26,819 nt of DNA from Zygnema cylindricum. Taxonomy: Eukaryota > Streptophyta > Zygnematophyceae > Zygnematales > Zygnemataceae. Under the pieces are notes generated by a model that saw nothing but the letters and a program-made list of their open reading frames with translations, was not told where the DNA came from and searched no databases. Within the stretch, counting starts at the first letter, position 1; each line of letters begins with the position of its first letter. The position numbers were made by a program, and so were the translations under genes. Shown here piece after piece: positions 10,001 through 19,665 of this stretch. The stretch lies in NCBI GenBank assembly GCA_037447655.1, contig JBBHKE010002791.1, positions 1 to 26,819 of the forward strand, read 5' to 3'.

Positions 10001-10080
10001 GATGCCTCCAGGATTTGATCCTGGTACCTGCCGGACGGTAAGCAGCCGATAGCCGGTAGCCTTATCCGTTAAGTCTAGAC
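10001..10080 (-). other. tRNA-like module in 5' LTR of A (antisense)
   Basis: The minus strand reads AGACTTAACGGATAAGGC, then TACCGGCTATCGGCTGCTTA, and ends in a perfect T-arm: CCAGG, loop ATCAAAT, CCTGG (10024-10008). The resemblance is to tRNA-Arg. No acceptor stem or anticodon was verified. Confidence 0.6.
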
Positions 10081-10365
10081 CTAATGTTACGTACTATAGG
10101 GTTTGATATTTAATTAAACATTAATACGTAGGATAGTTCATTTAACTGAAACTGTTTACGGAAGACATAAATCCTGTAATGTAAAAGTACGGATTATGGT
10201 ACGGATAAGAAACGAATACCGCGTATTTATTTCTTTAGCGAAATGAATACTGCGCATGTTTTTATTACGGCTACGATTAATGTGAATTTAATCGGACCGC
10301 CGGATTTAACGCCGAGATCGCGGCAGAGGATTTCGGCGGTTTTTGGTCATCGCCACATCGGATGA

Positions 10366-10371
10366 CACGTG
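10366..10371. promoter_or_regulatory. G-box 1 in 5' LTR of A
   Basis: CACGTG within GATGACACGTGGCGG. It is repeated at 15768-15773 in the 3' LTR. Confidence 0.45.
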
Positions 10372-10429
10372 GCGGAATGACATTAGATCACGTCATCTCC
10401 GAGGATTAAGGGAGCGAATCCGAATACAC

Positions 10430-10435
10430 CACGTG
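10430..10435. promoter_or_regulatory. G-box 2 in 5' LTR of A
   Basis: CACGTG within CCACGTGTCGACAT, inverted relative to G-box 1 and 64 bases downstream. The pair is kept at the same spacing in the 3' LTR (15832-15837). Confidence 0.45.
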
Positions 10436-10836
10436 TCGACATTTAGGCCATGTCGTACAGTGTCCGTAGAGAAAGTACACCGACAGCTATACTTTTATGT
10501 ACGGAAGTTTAATATAATTGGCTCCGTACATCAGTAGATAGAGTCTGTGAGAGAGATAGGACTTAGAAAAAATAGGAGATAGGACCCTCTCTCCCACAGA
10601 GCTTTTGTACAAAAGGTCAACTTTCACCCTCCATAACTTACTGCTCAGGGGAGCAAATTCAAAGATTCTTTTTGCTATCGACTCAGAAAGTCTTGCTTTA
10701 ACAAGGGTGAAGTTGGTGAGAGGTTTTGTCTCCCAGGTGGCATTTTTTCTTGCTGAAATACAAAGGGGTCAGGGTTATCCTAGAGGCTTCTTAGAAGTTG
10801 TCCATTCTGAGGACTTATGGAGGTCTCAGAGTTTCA

Positions 10837-10858
10837 GGTTATGGGCCCACCCTCTAGG
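10837..10858 (+). other. Primer-binding-site position of element A
   Basis: The bases after the 5' LTR are GGTTATGGGCCCACCCTC. They are only loosely similar to the initiator-Met type PBS (TGGTATCAGAGC) common in plant copia. A TGG start, complementary to a tRNA CCA end, occurs at 10841. The primer tRNA is therefore unresolved. Confidence 0.35.
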
Positions 10859-11116
10859 GTACCAATCTTTAATTGAAATGGCTTCATATAGTGGGAAAGT
10901 ATGATGAAAGGAGCTCTATGCTAAAAAACGTTTTGGGGGAAAGTGAGTGGACGGTTGGGGCGTCCATCAAGTCTTGGAATCCCTCCAGGGTTTGGAGGAA
11001 GCAGATTCACCAAGAAAGAGGATCCACCTTCAACGGAGGAAACAAAGGAAGGAGAGGTGGTGGACAAAGGAAAGGAGAAGGAGACGACCACACCAATAGC
11101 AACTGGTCCGGCATTC

Positions 11117-11765
11117 ATGTCACCTATTTCGAGGAACGAGGAGAATGATAGTGAAACGTGGGACTTCAACAATATGGCGGCAAAGCAATTCATCCTACGC
11201 CATCTCACTCAACGACTTGCATGTCCTCATTTGCAGGTATAAAGAGCATCCGATCTTTGGATGGCTCTCATAGAGATGTATCGAAGTTGTACGATTCAGC
11301 AACAACAGTTGGTTGATCAGAAAGTTAAGGAATATGTATACAAAGGGGGGAAGATGTTTGATTTTTGCAATGAGTTTGCTAAACTCTTCATGGAGCTAGA
11401 GATTGCGGGAAAAGATTTTACTGAAAAAGAAAAGGTTAACTGTTTATTGATGAACTTACCCGATGAGTTCGAGAACATACTCAACCGTGTGCAAGACTTG
11501 CCGGACTCAAGGTGGATATGGAACTCAGTGGTAGGGATGATTCTCGTTCGGGAGCATACGATTGAGATCCGAAGGGGAGGAAAGAGTGGCCAAGCCTTGG
11601 CAACTGCGATCGATTGGAGGAACAAGGATTCTCGAAAACCGGTCGGAAACTATGGGGGGAGGGAGCAGAAAAATCAGGCCGACGAGTTTGGACCAAGGGC
11701 TCCCAAAGGTTTATGTCATTTTTGTAAGAAACCGGGGCACTATATGGCAAAGTGCACTAAGCTAA
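11117..11765 (+). pseudogene. gag: Element A gag (nucleocapsid-type, CCHC knuckle)
   Basis: Codes for the structural protein that packages the element's RNA into virus-like particles. The first in-frame ATG is at 11117; an earlier GTG at 10943 is in frame, but a TAA sits just upstream at 10922. A copia gag (UBN2-like) core includes WMALIEMYRSC and the segment VKEYVYKGGKMFDF. A zinc knuckle CHFCKKPGHYMAKC spans 11714-11755. An in-frame TAA at 11240-11242 interrupts it. Reading continues without a break into protease, so gag and pol form one fused frame, as is usual for copia. Confidence 0.8.
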
Positions 11766-13228
11766 CCGAGCTTCGGTTAAAGGAGGGGCAGACTGGTGGT
11801 ACCCCAGGAGGAAAGAAAAAGGCCCTTGTGACACATGTACATGAGGCAAAATCCAAGGAGGAGGACGATGAGCTTCTTTTAGATGAGGAGTTGGAGGCGA
11901 AAAACGAGGTCGAAATTCCACGAAAGCAGAAATGTGCTTACAGTGGATTGAAAGGTGAAGCAGGCTGGATTGTAGATTCAGGTGCCTCCATGCACATGTG
12001 TAAGGATAGGCACCTGTTCACTAAGATAAGAAAGATTCCCACCGTAGAGAAAGAGTACGGGGATGGGAGGATAGTCACCACTACTCTAGAAGGATCAGTA
12101 GATTTGAAAGTGTTAGTAGAAGGAAAGACATCCATAGTAACATTCTCCGATGTATTGTTTATTTCGGAGCTGAACAAAAACCTCATCTCTATATCTGTAT
12201 TAGATGATAAGAGTTTTTTTACTAGCACTAGGGAAGGAGTCTTTACTGCTAGTTTTGAGGAGGATGTGTATTTCATTGCTGAGAAAGGTAGCCATGGGAT
12301 GCTTAGGCTGATGTTAAGTAATGAAACAAAGAAACTTTATTATGCTGGTGTTCATGATATTATGATGTGGCATAAGAGGCTTGGGCATGTGAATCTAGAT
12401 CAGTTAAAAGAGATGAAAAAGATGGGAGTGGTGGAAGGGATTCAGTTCGGTGAGAGTGATAATATAATTGATTGTAGTAGATGTGCTAAAGGTAAAACAC
12501 ACAGATTACCCTTTCCTAAAAAAACCACCTATAAGGGAGAAAAAATTCTAGATCTAGTACACACAGATATTTGGGGACCGGCTAAAGTGCCCTCACTGGG
12601 GGGGATGAGATTTATGATGACTATCACTGATGATTGGTCTTGGTAATCCCGGGTGTAATTTTTGAAAAACAAGTCAGAAACTCAGGATTGTTTTAGACAA
12701 TATAAATCATGGAGTGAAAAACTCCATGAAACTCCAATCAAGAGAGTAAGGAGTGATAATGGTGGGGAGTATACTTCTAACCTGTTTGACGATTTTTTGA
12801 GGGAAGATGGAGTCCAACCACAAAAGACAATTCCAAAAAACTCGGAACAGAATGGGGTAGCTGAAAGGTTAAATAGAACACTAAGTGATAGTCCTAAAAG
12901 TATGTTCTCAGGTAAAAAGATAGGAAAAAGGTTTTGGGCAGAAGCAATGAACTGTGCGAATAACCTCAAAAATAGAGTTCTTACTTCAACTATAAAAGAT
13001 CAAACACCTTATGAGAGATGGATAGGCCGGAAACCAGACATATCTCACTTAAAGGTTTTTGGCAGTCAAGTATTCAGTCTAGATACAGATCGGTCTAATT
13101 GGAAGCTAGATCCTAAAGGAAAACCGGGATACTTATTAGGATATGATGAGGATGTGAAACGATATAGAGTCAATGAAAAAAAAAGGGGAAGATATAATCT
13201 TAGTAAAGCATCTAGTAGTTATGGATGA
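11766..13228 (+). pseudogene. pol: Element A protease and integrase
   Basis: The aspartic protease active site is WIVDSGASMHM, with the catalytic Asp at 11975-11977. The GAG-pre-integrase zinc region has WHKRLGHVN and CSRCAKGK. The integrase core (RNase H-like fold) keeps its DDE triad: Asp in HTDIWGP (12566), Asp in SDNGGEY, and Glu in QNGVAERLN. Downstream are the PYERWIGRKPDISHLKVFG block and the YLLGYDEDVKRYRV block. Two nonsense codons in the original frame (TAA 12644-12646 and 12656-12658) fall in the segment after TDDWSW. A frameshift at an A9 run (about 13176-13184) separates it from the RT frame. The protein would have processed the polyprotein and inserted cDNA, but cannot be made intact. 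Confidence 0.85.
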
Positions 13229-14600
13229 AGGAAAGTCCGTGGATCCCTTCAAGTATACAAAGTTAGTGAAAATCAGATTTGAGTCAAAAAATTCGGATGA
13301 CTTTGAACTTCCTAACTATCCTGGTTTTAGAGAAGATGACATTCTTGCAGGTACAAATACGACCGAAAAGAACTCGGCTGCGGAAACTTTAGTGACAACT
13401 CTACCCGAAGTGGAAGACGTGGTGGAAACTGTTTCGGAATCAAGGGACAGGGGAGAAGCCGAGATTGTTCGAAAGAACCCACGAGAACCATCTATTTCGG
13501 CCACAGATTTTGAGGGGGGAAGGAGAAGTAGCAAAAGGTTGCAGGAAAAACACGTTTATAACAAGGTTACTAAACCATCTCATCAAGATGAACCTCAAAC
13601 TTATAGAGAGGTGATGACTCGCCCAAAAAGAAACTGGTGGAATACAGCCATAAATGAGGAGATGGCCTCAATTATGGCAGCCGATACTTGGGAGCTGGTG
13701 GACTATCTTCCTAATCAAAAACCAATCCATTGTAAGTGGGTTTTCAAATTAAAACTGAACCTGGATAACACCATTAAGCGTTACAAAACCCAATTAGTGG
13801 CAAAAGAATTTACACAGAAAGAAGGAATCGATTACGAGGAAACCTTTGCCCCGGTCGTCAAATTTCACTCCGTTCGCATACTTCTCAGTCTAGCAGCAGC
13901 GAAAGACATGGAAATGCACCAGATGGACATCAAGACAGCCTTTTTGCATAGAGAATTGGAGGAGGAGATCTTCATGCGACAACCCGAAGGATTTGTGGAG
14001 GAACGACAGCAGAGTAAGGTATGCTGGCTGATTAAATCTCTTTATGGTTTGAAACAGGCGCCTCGACACTGAAATAACAAACTTGATGAGTTTCTTACCG
14101 GTCTAGGATATACCCGGATCAGCTCAGATGACTCAATCTATGTTTTCGAAGATGAGGAAGGTTTTATATTTATTGCAATTTATGTTGATGATTTGCTTGT
14201 TTTAAGTAAATCAATGGAAAAAATTAATAAACTGAAAATCGATCTTAAGGGGAGATTTGAAATGAAGGATATGGGGGAAGCAAAATATATTTTGGGAATT
14301 CAAGTAGAGAGAGACCGAAAAAGAAAGATTATAAGATTGACTCAAAAGGAAGCAATAGGGAACATGCTTGATAAATTTCAGATGGATAAAGCTAATAGTT
14401 GTACAACTCCAATGGAGTTGAAGAAGGGAAGTGAGGGGAGTGAGGAAGAAGGAGACATAGTCTTGGACGAGGAATTATCTCTTGAAGAACAGAAGTTCAT
14501 GCAGACTATTCCTTACAGGCAAGTAGTGGGAAGTCTAATCTATTTTATGAATTGTACCCGGCCAGATTTAGCTGCAGCTGTAGGAGTGCTGAGTAGAAGT
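13173..14600 (+). pseudogene. pol: Element A reverse transcriptase
   Basis: RNA-dependent DNA polymerase of the copia RVT_2 type. After a variable linker containing SSKRLQEK, it shows WELVDYLPNQKP, CKWVFKLKLNLD, DYEETFAPVVKF, HQMDIKTAFLH and the SLYGLKQAPR block. The catalytic box is IYVDDLLV, with the Tyr codon at 14181. Further on are KDMGEAKYILGIQVERDR and SLIYFMNCTRPDLAAAVGVL. A TGA at 14070-14072 replaces the Trp codon that normally follows the APR(Q/H) motif; the frame is otherwise continuous across it. The RT-RH junction lies near 14600 and is approximate. Confidence 0.88.
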
Positions 14601-15130
14601 CTAAATGCTCCCACAAAGAGGGATTGGGAGGCAGCTAAGAGAGTCCTTAGATACTTGATAGGAGCTAGGGATCTATGGCTGAATTTGGGTGGGGAGAATA
14701 CTGACATCACTACGTGGAGTGATGCCAGTTATGGTGATGCTCCGATGAGGAGATGCACTTCTGGATATGTATTATATGTGGGTGATAGGGCTTGCTGTTG
14801 GAGTAGCAAACAGCAAACGGTTATGCTCAGTCCACCATAGAGGCTGAGTATATGGCCTCTTGCTCTGCGGTAAAAGAATTGATGTGGGTCAAGTTTTTGC
14901 TCGGTGAGCTTGGTCACCTTAAGAGTGGTGTGCAGAAAATATTTTGTGATAATCAGGCAGCAATCGCTATTTTTGCCAATCCTAAACATCATTTTAAAGC
15001 CAAACACATGGATATCAGACTCAGCTTTGTTAGAGAGAAAGTAGAAAACAAAATAATCAGTTTAGAGTATCGACCAGATAGTGAGATGGTAGCAGATATG
15101 ATGACCAAACCTGTGCCTTCCCTAAGCTAA
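14601..15130 (+). pseudogene. pol: Element A RNase H
   Basis: Degrades the RNA strand of the RNA-DNA hybrid during reverse transcription. Motifs in order are KRVLRYLIGARDLWL, WSDASYGD (first catalytic Asp at about 14721), the CWSSKQQTV block, then after a one-base frameshift near 14823 STIEAEYMA (Glu), FCDNQAAIAI (Asp) and HMDIRLSFVREKV. It ends at a TAA around 15128, about 57 bases before the 3' LTR. The RT frame ends at 14840 because of the frameshift. Confidence 0.87.
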
Positions 15131-15172
15131 TTTTCTGCAGGGAGAAGTGTGGTCTGAAATTAAAGATTGACT

Positions 15173-15187
15173 AGAAAATAATGGGAG
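15173..15187 (+). other. Polypurine tract of element A
   Basis: AGAAAATAATGGGAG immediately precedes the TG of the 3' LTR, the expected plus-strand priming site. It is purine-rich but broken by T, in keeping with decay. Confidence 0.5.
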
Positions 15188-15400
15188 TGTAGAAATTAAG
15201 GGTCCTTTAAAGTATTTTCTAGGTCCAAACAGAAATATAGAAAGAAGCTGAGGCAGTCTACCTCGAACTTCTTTCTCCAACTCTCAAACTTGTCGCAGTC
15301 ACTGAGAAATTGAAGAGGAAGCTAGAGCCATGGCTACCTAGGCTATCCTGAGGTTTACGGGAAATATATATATTAGGGGTTTATTTAGTAAAAAGATATG

Positions 15401-15480
15401 TGCCGGCCACAGGTATTGAACCTGGCACCTGCCGGACGGTGAATTGCACGTAGACGGTAACCCATGCCGTTAAGTCTTGA
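15401..15480 (-). other. tRNA-like module in 3' LTR of A (antisense)
   Basis: The minus strand reads GACTTAACGGCATGGGTTAC, then GCCAGGTTCAATACCTGTGG. The T-arm has a CAGG/CCTG stem and the loop TTCAATA, a canonical T-loop. The central arm differs from the 5' LTR copy. Confidence 0.6.
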
Positions 15481-15767
15481 TGTAGTGTTATGTACTATAT
15501 GGTTTGATAAATGTTTAAACATTAATACGTAGGATAACTCATTTAACTAAAATTGTTTATGGGATACATAGAACCGGTAGTATAAAAATACGGATTACAG
15601 TATGGATAAGAAATCATTATCGCTCATTGATTTCTTAAGCGAAACGAATACCGTGAATGTATTTATTACGGCCACGATTAAATGTGAATTTAATCGGATG
15701 GCCGGAATTAACGCCGAGATCGCGGAAGAGGATTTCGGCGGTTTGTGGTCATCGCCACATCGGATGA

Positions 15768-15773
15768 CACGTG
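15768..15773. promoter_or_regulatory. G-box 1 in 3' LTR of A
   Basis: CACGTG in GATGACACGTGGCGG, matching 10366-10371. Confidence 0.45.
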
Positions 15774-15831
15774 GCGGAATGACATTGGATCGCGACATCT
15801 CCGAAAATTAAGGGAGCGAATCCGGACATAC

Positions 15832-15837
15832 CACGTG
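15832..15837. promoter_or_regulatory. G-box 2 in 3' LTR of A
   Basis: CACGTG in CCACGTGTCGACAT, matching 10430-10435. Confidence 0.45.
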
Positions 15838-16099
15838 TCGACATTTAGGACATGTCGTACAATGTTCGTACAAAAAGTACACCGGTAGCTGTACTTTTGT
15901 GTGCGCTGCTGTAATCTGATTGGTTCCGTACATCAGTAGATAGAGTCTGTGAGAGAGATAGGACTTAGAAAAATTAGGAGATAGGACCCTCTCTCCCAGA
16001 GAGCTTCTTTACAAAAGGTCAGCTTTGACCCTCCATAACTTACTGCTCAGGGGAGAAAATTCAGAGATTCTTTTTGCTATCGACTCAGGGGAGTCTTGC

Positions 16100-16115
16100 C
16101 TTCACAAGGGTGAAG
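16100..16115. other. U5-type hairpin in 3' LTR of A
   Basis: CTTCAC, loop AAGG, GTGAAG. An equivalent hairpin with loop AGGG (LTR sense) is present in both solo LTRs. Confidence 0.5.
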
Positions 16116-16240
16116 TTGGTCAGAGTTTCTGTCTGTCAAAGTGACAGTTATTTTTGCTGAAACACAAAGGGGTCAGGGTTATCTTAGAGGCTTCTTGGAA
16201 GCTGTCCACTCTGAGGACTTATGGAGGTCTCAGAGTTTCA

Positions 16241-16460
16241 GTCTCCTCATAATCAATAATGTTTTTCTGGCTATAACTCTTAGCAACAAGCCTAACTTTA
16301 AATCTTTAATGGTATTAGCAAGAATCAATTATAACTTGAAGACCCACTTACAAGCGATCGCTTTTCAATCTTGTGGAAGTTCCATAAGCTCCCACGTTTG
16401 AGCCTCCATGATTGACTTTTTCTCGTCATTTGCTGTAGCAATCCAATGAGCTTTGTTCAG
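16241..16460 (-). pseudogene. pol: Element B' RT N-terminal fragment
   Basis: The minus strand encodes HWIATANDEKKSIMEAQTWE, then LMELPQD, a stop, KAIACKWVFKL and another stop. Out of frame, DYEET follows right at the edge. This equals the start of copia RT and closely resembles element D at 24986-25090. It is cut at 16240/16241 by the 3' LTR of element A. Confidence 0.7.
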
Positions 16461-16789
16461 AACAGAAAAGGCAGAGGCTCCCCTGTGACTGCAGAATAAA
16501 CATGGTCCACCCGATCACCTCTCAACCGGTTGCTTTGTGTTTTCTTCCTCCAAAAATCTGAAGCGAGAACTGTTAGTCTCAGCGTTGCCTCAAAGAAAGA
16601 GGAGGAGGCGGTAGAGGCGGAGGAGGTTCAGTTGCATCTGCAACAGCAAGAGTATCTGGCTTAGTCTGTAGGTAGAAGAGGAAGAGTAAGCTGCCGATAG
16701 CTTAAAGTAAGTCTGCTATAGGATGATATATTCTTGCAATTTTTCTTTCTTTCATTCATGCTAAAAACATCAACAGATTGACTTTTTCC
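16461..16789 (-). pseudogene. Element B' integrase-RT linker (decayed)
   Basis: Lies between the integrase end and the RT start of B', where copia elements have a variable linker. It is low-complexity, with GAGGAGG-type runs at 16599-16632 on the plus strand, and no open frame is preserved. Confidence 0.4.
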
Positions 16790-17540
16790 CTTCATATGAA
16801 CATTCCTAGCAATTTGAATTGTATTTTATAAAGATTATACAGTCTATATCCTACGGATTCATCATCATAGCCCAAAAATAGGCCATGTATAGATTTTAGT
16901 CTTAATTTCCAATTTGGAAGATTATCCAACATAAAACATTTGCTGCGAAAGACTCTAAAGTGAATAACATTTGGCTTTATTCCTGTCCACATTTCATAAG
17001 GTGTTTTATCCTTAACAGATCTAGTTTCTATTATATTTCTAATGTAAGAACCACACTGTAAAAACTTATCCCTAAGAATTTCGGATCCACACCTTTATCC
17101 ATCATCATAGGTTTAGCACATTTACTCAAAGTCTTATTGAGTCTTTCAACCACAGTATTCTGTTCCGGATTGTAAGGAACAACAAACTCATGGGAAATTC
17201 CATTTTATTTCAAATATTCAACAAAAGCATTTGATACATACTCTCCACCGTTGTCATATCGCTAAGCAAAGATCGTTTTCCCGTGAAGTTTTTTCGCCCT
17301 CATCCGCAAATGCTTGAAATGTGTAAAAACCTCGCTCTTCTCCTTCATGAAATACACTTGGTTGAAACGTGAGTAGTCATCGGTGAAGGTAACAAGGTAT
17401 TTGCTGCCACCAAGGGAAGGAACTTTGGTCGGTCACCATACATCCGAGTGGATAAGCCAAGAAGATTCGTGATAATATGAAATCTATGGTGAAAGAAGAT
17501 ATGAAGCACAACCATCACAAACATGGGATTCCTTTTTACC
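16790..17540 (-). pseudogene. pol: Element B' integrase
   Basis: Integrase core in several frames. HSDVW is near 17447 (first Asp); TFTDDYSRF and VYFMKEKSEVFTHFK follow; YDNGGEYVSNAF is near 17256 (second Asp); PEQNTVVERLNKT is near 17150 (Glu, with the usual NGV changed to NTV). Downstream is KTPYEMWTGIKPNVIHFRVF, then FLGYDDESVGYRLYN. Stops occur just before YDNGG and after EYLK, with additional frameshifts. All three catalytic residues survive, but the protein cannot be expressed. Confidence 0.8.
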
Positions 17541-18040
17541 AAAGCTTGACACCTTGTATCATATTAATCTTCATCATTTTTTCCAGCCTCTCATTATACA
17601 CATGACCAAGCCTTTTGTGCCACAAATTTTTTTCAGAAAGTCCACAAGAGTACACAAAATCAACTTTATTAACCAAGTCCATTTGATACAACATGTTTGG
17701 GCCTCTAGTTCCCACTAAAGCTACTCTCCCATCCTTGATTACTATCTTCTTCCCTTTGCTTTGCAACATTAAATCCTTTCATTTTTGTAACCGTAGTAGA
17801 AAACAATTTTTTCTTTAATTTCGGCATATATAAAACATCATGCAAAGTTATTTTTACAGCTTTGCCATCTATCTCACAATTCTGATCTATGCTACACTTA
17901 AGATTGGCTTCAACCATAGCACCACAAGCATAAAAGATATGACGAGTAGGGATAGGTGTCATATTGTTAAAATAATACTTGTTCCAACATAATACTTGTG
18001 TGAGGAACTTCTCGAGTCCATAATCCACCCGAGATCTTTC
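17541..18040 (-). pseudogene. pol: Element B' protease and GAG-pre-integrase
   Basis: The protease active-site region reads GWIMDSRSSSH on the minus strand near 18028. The Gly of DSG has become Arg, which would destroy activity. A frameshift follows, then NCEIDGKAVKITLHDVLYMP (protease C-terminal half) in the frame starting at 18028. The frame at 17769-17536 holds RGPNMLYQMDLV and LWHKRLGHVYNERLEKMM, the zinc-binding GAG-pre-integrase segment. Confidence 0.78.
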
Positions 18041-18990
18041 TCGCCCTCCATCATTTTAGCAAAGCCTATAGAAATCTGTGTCATCAAATTTAGGAAAACG
18101 TGACAACCTCAGATTTCTCCCTCTCCATTTCCTTCACCCGTTCCTCTTCCTCCGTTGAAAAAGCCGCAGTTTTGATCGGAGGACTTGGTGTAAATGGAGC
18201 TCCTCTCACCTTCCATCCTTTGTGTTAAATATCTCTTTCACACGCTTTTATATACAAGAGACAAGATCTGTACAATGGCAATTATTATAGCAATAGATAA
18301 ACCTTTAATACTGCTGTAAAGATAGATTTCCTTGAATCTAGTATCTCTCTGAAATTGAGCAATGTAAGCTACAACTCCCTTTCGATAATTAAATGCCTGC
18401 TGATTTGCTTCTTCTAACACCTGCTTAGCTGTAGCTAGTTTCCAATCTTTCTTTTCCATTTTTTTCAGTTCATCATAAGCTTTTTTATACTCAATAAGAA
18501 GCCCCCTCAATAGAATCATTGCTTGGTGATTCTCAAGAAAAAACCACCTGAGCATGCATTTTCTTCTACTTTAAGTCTGAAATTATTTTAGTATTCCGCC
18601 ATGCTTCCACCTGTATACTTATACTCCTTGATTCGCCCAACATTTACAATCTCATGCTGTGCATTAGCTCTAGAATATATCTTTTTCAAAGCATCCCAGA
18701 TTTATGATGCTTTAGTAGCCTAAATATATGTCATATACAACTCCTAAGATATCATTAATTGTATTTGATGAAAGGCCTGCTCATTATTTTGATCATAGTT
18801 GGTATCAATTTATGCCATAGATCTATTAACAACATTGAAAAACTACACTTGTACAAAGTAAGACCTGACAAGACCTACCCAATACATGTATTCCCTCCCA
18901 TCAAAAACCAGAATTAGTGAAGGCGGGCTTTTAACCTTTTGTTCTAAGAAAACTTAGTACTGAAGACGATGAGGATGTAGGTGTAGTCAT
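18041..18990 (-). pseudogene. gag: Element B' gag
   Basis: A likely start ATG is at 18990 (MTTPTSSSSSVLSFL), about 40 bases after the LTR end. Fragments in shifting frames include IWDALKKIYSRANAQHEIVN and GRIKEYKYTGGSMAEY, equivalent to the gag core of element A (WMALIEMY and VKEYVYKGGKM). The longest open part (18555-18238) has LLIEYKKAYDELKKMEKKDW, which could be coiled-coil. No CCHC knuckle was found, so the gag C-terminus is lost or decayed. Confidence 0.6.
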
Positions 18991-19017
18991 CTCATAATGA
19001 AAACAAACAAGAAACTT

Positions 19018-19030
19018 TCACAAATACCAA
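19018..19030 (-). other. PBS-like site of element B'
   Basis: The minus strand reads TTGGTATTTGTGA directly after the LTR end CACA. It is close to the initiator-Met type TTGGTATCAGAGC. Confidence 0.45.
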
Positions 19031-19650
19031 TGTGAAAAACAAAAACTTCAAATATACAAATTGTACGGTCACTCTACGACATGACCTTCCCAGTGACATC
19101 TGCCGGATTGGAAGCCATGGTTCCTCCTCTCGACTTCTCCGGTGTCCATTTATATGTTGCCATGTGGTGCTTTGTGATGCTATCTGCGAAAGCGGCCAAA
19201 AGGTTCATTCAGGGTTGGCGGTTGCAGCGATGGCCGTCTGATGAGAAATATCTACACGGTTGAGATTCGTGTCCGTGCGTGACTCTTCGCGTTTATGTAT
19301 GACTTCGTCATGTGAACGTGCGCCATCGGTTCACATACAACTATATGTTTGTTTTCGCTGTTTAAATGAATTAGACGCTTAGTCACTCTTTTTTAACCTA
19401 TCCCACTTTCTTTATCGACTCTACAGTGACTTAGCGGATAGGGCAATGTAGGACCCTAGATCAAATCTAGGCCGGTCCAACCATTTTGATAAATTGAGTT
19501 ATATTTCTATCTATCTGAGCCAATTTGACAGCCAGCCGTGGCTTTCTCTCTCCATCTATCTGGCCTTCTCTCTCTATCTATCTTTTTTAGAGTCTACAAC
19601 TATTTAAGACATAAAAAAGAGAGACAAGATATAAATTATCTTTTTCAACA
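19031..19650 (-). repeat. 620-bp LTR shared by elements B and B'
   Basis: The minus strand begins TGTTGAAAAAGATAATT at 19650, right after a purine tract and the RNase H end of B, and ends TTTTTCACA at 19031, right before a PBS-like site and the gag of B'. It therefore works as 3' LTR of B and 5' LTR of B'. It has an AGCCACGGCT-type block, an antisense tRNA-like module (19427-19478) and a GTACGG-containing tail. It is shorter than the roughly 1060-bp LTRs of A and D-solo. Open frames at 19032-19263 are chance. Confidence 0.7.
19427..19478 (+). other. tRNA-like module in the B/B' LTR (antisense)
   Basis: Reads GACTTAGCGGATAGGGC, then GGACCCTAGATCAAATCTAG. The T-arm is CCTAG, loop ATCAAAT, CTAGG, a perfect 5-bp stem whose bases differ from those in element A. 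The anticodon-arm part is missing. Confidence 0.55.
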
Positions 19651-19665
19651 CTCCGCTTCATTTTT
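19651..19665 (-). other. Polypurine tract of element B
   Basis: AAAAATGAAGCGGAG (minus) immediately precedes the TG of the LTR. Spacing from the end of RNase H is like that of element A. Confidence 0.45.

Larger units (their letters stand above)
9772..10836 (+). repeat. 5' LTR of element A (1065 bp)
   Basis: Begins TGTAGAAATTAATGGTCC and ends CTCAGAGTTTCA, with TG...CA ends as expected for an LTR, and pairs with 15188-16240. It carries the conserved CTTGTCGCAGTCACTGA block, the AGCCATGGCT block, an antisense tRNA-like module, two G-boxes and a U5-type segment. Peptide-length open frames inside it (10343-10537, 10605-10904) are chance. Confidence 0.9.
9772..16240 (+). mobile_element. Element A: full-length degenerate Ty1/copia retrotransposon
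   Basis: LTR (9772-10836), internal region (10837-15187), LTR (15188-16240), 6469 bp in all. Domain order is gag with a CCHC knuckle, DSG protease, GAG-pre-integrase and DDE integrase, YVDD reverse transcriptase, RNase H, which is the copia order. Four nonsense codons and two frameshifts make it non-autonomous. The two LTRs differ at roughly one base in ten over their first 125 bases by eye, so it is an old insertion. The five bases outside the LTRs (CAGTA and GTCTC) do not match, so the usual target duplication is missing. Confidence 0.9.
15188..16240 (+). repeat. 3' LTR of element A (1053 bp)
   Basis: Begins TGTAGAAATTAAGGGTCC and ends CTCAGAGTTTCA, homologous over its full length to 9772-10836. 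It keeps the tRNA-like module (15401-15480), both G-boxes, the GTCGTACAATG...GTACTTTTG block and the U5 hairpin (16100-16115). Its last base abuts, without a target duplication, the truncated RT of element B'. Confidence 0.9.
16241..19030 (-). mobile_element. Element B': 5' part of a minus-strand copia element
   Basis: Reading leftwards from the LTR at 19031-19650: PBS-like site, gag, protease, GAG-pre-integrase, integrase, and the start of RT, which stops dead at 16241 where element A begins. Many stops and frameshifts are present. The RT C-terminus, RNase H and 3' LTR are absent from the window. Confidence 0.8.

Noticed and set aside
10605-10904. Open frame of 99 codons on the plus strand spanning the 5' LTR end
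   Set aside because: It crosses the LTR boundary, has no counterpart in the 3' LTR beyond a short frame (16141-16401), and no domain. Chance frame in LTR sequence.
19032-19263. Two plus-strand open frames (69 and 60 codons)
   Set aside because: They lie wholly in the minus-strand LTR shared by B and B' and show no protein-like motif.
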